Of a DNA stretch of 64,000 bases, positions 62,579 to 64,000 are shown piece by piece. Under the pieces are notes generated by a model. It was not told the DNA's origin. It searched no databases and was given only the letters and a program-made list of their open reading frames with translations. Numbering within the stretch: position 1 is the first letter of the stretch; the number at the start of each line of letters is the position of its first letter. Made by a program: the position numbers and the translations under genes. Source of the DNA: a bacterium (GTDB taxonomy: Bacteria > JAGOBX01); assembly GCA_029551925.1 (NCBI GenBank), contig JAKPEO010000110.1:1-64000 (forward strand), given 5' to 3'.

Positions 62579-64000
62579 TTATTTATTTTTATTTTCAAGA
62601 TTATGGATAAATACCGAATATTTCATATCTACTTTTCCTATGTGACTAATCAACCAATCCTTTAAAAATGTCAAAACTCCGACGCTTAAAGACGATGAGC
62701 CAGACTGAAAATCTTCTTTTATCTTAACAACTTTAGCAACTAAATTCTTGTGGATTTCTTTGTGCTGCGCTATTTCCGGATAGTTATATCGTTCTAACAT
62801 TTTTATTTCGTCGTCAAAATGAAATTTTGTATAATTAATAAGTTCTTCCAATATGCCCGACAGCACTGCATCGCCTTTTCCTTCTATCATCGCCTTATAA
62901 AGTTTATTTATTAAATTCACTAATTGCAAATGCTGACTATCTATCTTTTCAATATGCACCATATATTTTTCGCTCCATCTGAACAGCACATCTTTTTCGA
63001 TTTTTTTGATTTCTTTGTTAATAGTAAATTCGCTTAATAACTGATTTAATTCATCTGCTATTGATACTAATCCGACAATAGAAGCTGCTAATTGCTCTGT
63101 TCTCTTAGCATTTGTCTGCGAAGAATGATTGATATTCTCCATCGCATGTTCTATTTGACTTACTCCGATTTTCTGTTCTTCCATTGATTTTTGAATTTCT
63201 ATTGTTATTGCTTTTATTCCGTTCATTGATTCTGCTATTTCATTCAAGCCCTCTGTTTGTTCGCTTATCACTTCTGTTAATTCTCTAACAAAATTTTGGA
63301 GTTTTTCAACTTGCTGAACTATCAATTTTCCGCCTTCATTAGATTCGTTCATTGCGCCTGTTATCTGCGATATAAAATGATTCATTTCATTCACTTTGTT
63401 TATTATATTGGTCAGTGACGCGCCTGTTTCATTCACTACTTTTTTACCTTCATCTGACAATTTCAAACTACTTTTAGTATCGTCAATCGCGGCATTAGTT
63501 TTTTGACGAACTACATTAATTATTCCAGCTATTTCTTTGGTAGATTGTGATGAACGCTCAGCTAATTTTCGCACTTCATCCGCTACAACGGCAAAACCCT
63601 TACCAGCTTCGCCGGCGCGAGCCGCTTCTATCGCTGCATTCAATGCTAATAAATTGGTCTGTTCTGATATTTCATCAATAACTTCCAATATCTTAACAAT
63701 ATCTTCCGCGCTTTTTCCTAATTCGTCCATTACACGAACTAATTTTTCCAAACTCATATAAATATTATTCATACTTTTTTCAACATTTTGAATACTGCTT
63801 TTTCCTGACGCTGCGGCTTTACCGCTTTCTTCCGCTACTTTATTAAGAGTATTAACATTATCTGTTATTGTCGCAATATTAGTTATCATTTCTTCAATTG
63901 CTGCTGATGTCTGATTTATAGATTCATTTACATTTTTAATATCGGAATTAATAGTATTTATCGCTCTTGACATCTTTAAGGACGCTTCCGCTGTTTTTTC
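62579..64000 (-). CDS. Methyl-accepting chemoreceptor with C-terminal hemerythrin domain (partial)
   Basis: The frame is open past base 64000, so the N-terminus (sensor and membrane part) is missing. Within the window: a long coiled coil with the signalling-tip motif [20 protein letters not shown] and [18 protein letters not shown], which binds CheA/CheW. The last 135 residues are a hemerythrin: [39 protein letters not shown] and [10 protein letters not shown] carry the His/Glu/Asp ligands of a di-iron oxygen site. So an O2- or redox-responsive chemoreceptor is inferred. It lies upstream of the pilus genes and may steer twitching. Confidence 0.92.
   Translation of the reverse strand, partial: EKTAEASLKMSRAINTINSDIKNVNESINQTSAAIEEMITNIATITDNVNTLNKVAEESGKAAASGKSSIQNVEKSMNNIYMSLEKLVRVMDELGKSAEDIVKILEVIDEISEQTNLLALNAAIEAARAGEAGKGFAVVADEVRKLAERSSQSTKEIAGIINVVRQKTNAAIDDTKSSLKLSDEGKKVVNETGASLTNIINKVNEMNHFISQITGAMNESNEGGKLIVQQVEKLQNFVRELTEVISEQTEGLNEIAESMNGIKAITIEIQKSMEEQKIGVSQIEHAMENINHSSQTNAKRTEQLAASIVGLVSIADELNQLLSEFTINKEIKKIEKDVLFRWSEKYMVHIEKIDSQHLQLVNLINKLYKAMIEGKGDAVLSGILEELINYTKFHFDDEIKMLERYNYPEIAQHKEIHKNLVAKVVKIKEDFQSGSSSLSVGVLTFLKDWLISHIGKVDMKYSVFIHNLENKNK

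Overview
The window is AT-rich bacterial chromosome, densely packed and read mostly from the minus strand. The genes indicate a Gram-negative (diderm) organism. There is an LpxH-type lipid A phosphatase, a LolA-like carrier, a TonB-dependent outer-membrane receptor, several lipoproteins with a Cys lipobox, a SurA/PrsA-type foldase and type IV pilus motors. HydE (maturation of [FeFe]-hydrogenase), a rotor c subunit with a complete Na+-type site and a hemerythrin-tailed chemoreceptor suggest a fermentative anaerobe or micro-aerophile using a sodium gradient. I cannot place the phylum from sequence alone. The gene mix does not look like Proteobacteria or Firmicutes, and an under-sampled diderm lineage is likely.

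Layout. 1-4.6 kb: the start of an fdrA gene cut by the window edge, a DnaQ-type exonuclease with unfamiliar flanking regions, cmk, lipA and small hypotheticals. 4.6-17.2 kb: envelope and housekeeping genes (lipoprotein amidohydrolase, LolA-like, CheX-like, peptidyl-prolyl isomerase, LpxH, secreted metallo-beta-lactamase-fold protein, a GYF/B-box-like protein, prfA, DUF1385, rpmE, a sugar kinase, asd). 17.3-28.9 kb: a TIGR02757 protein, a DUF4159 protein, a zinc-ribbon gene broken by an in-frame TAG, a CPBP protease, cdd, hydE, hflX, an unknown 602-residue protein with a degenerate receiver domain, and uvrA. 28.9-31.1 kb: a gene-poor, decayed stretch with nuclease/ATPase remnants and one intact deaminase under a consensus promoter. 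31.1-33 kb: a TonB-dependent receptor.

33-42.6 kb: a complete F1Fo ATP synthase operon (order of transcription: UPF0434, atpI-like, atpB, duplicated atpE, single atpE, atpF, atpH, atpA, atpG, a secreted protein of unknown function, atpD, atpC). This is the most interesting region. It encodes two different rotor subunits. The 92-residue c subunit has a two-carboxylate Na+ site. The duplicated (four-helix) c subunit has one ordinary carboxylate hairpin, and a second hairpin in which the acid and amide appear to have swapped helices (Asp on the outer-site position of the first helix, Gln in place of the essential Glu). This resembles in outline the mixed F/V-like rotor of Acetobacterium woodii.

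42.7-46.2 kb (plus strand): bioF, tRNA-Thr followed closely by rtcB, and a MobA-like nucleotidyltransferase. 46.3-55.5 kb: a nine-gene, tightly coupled minus-strand glycan locus with four glycosyltransferases, a sugar nucleotidyltransferase, a methyltransferase, a polysaccharide deacetylase and two radical-SAM proteins. 55.6-56.2 kb: an IS256-type transposase remnant and tRNA-Leu. 56.3-64 kb: a YjbQ protein, type IV pilus/type II secretion genes pilC, pilT and two pilB paralogues, and a chemoreceptor ending in a hemerythrin domain.

Promoters visible by eye are of the sigma-70 type (TTGACA-like, 16-17 bp, TATAAT-like), and most genes have good purine-rich ribosome binding sites.
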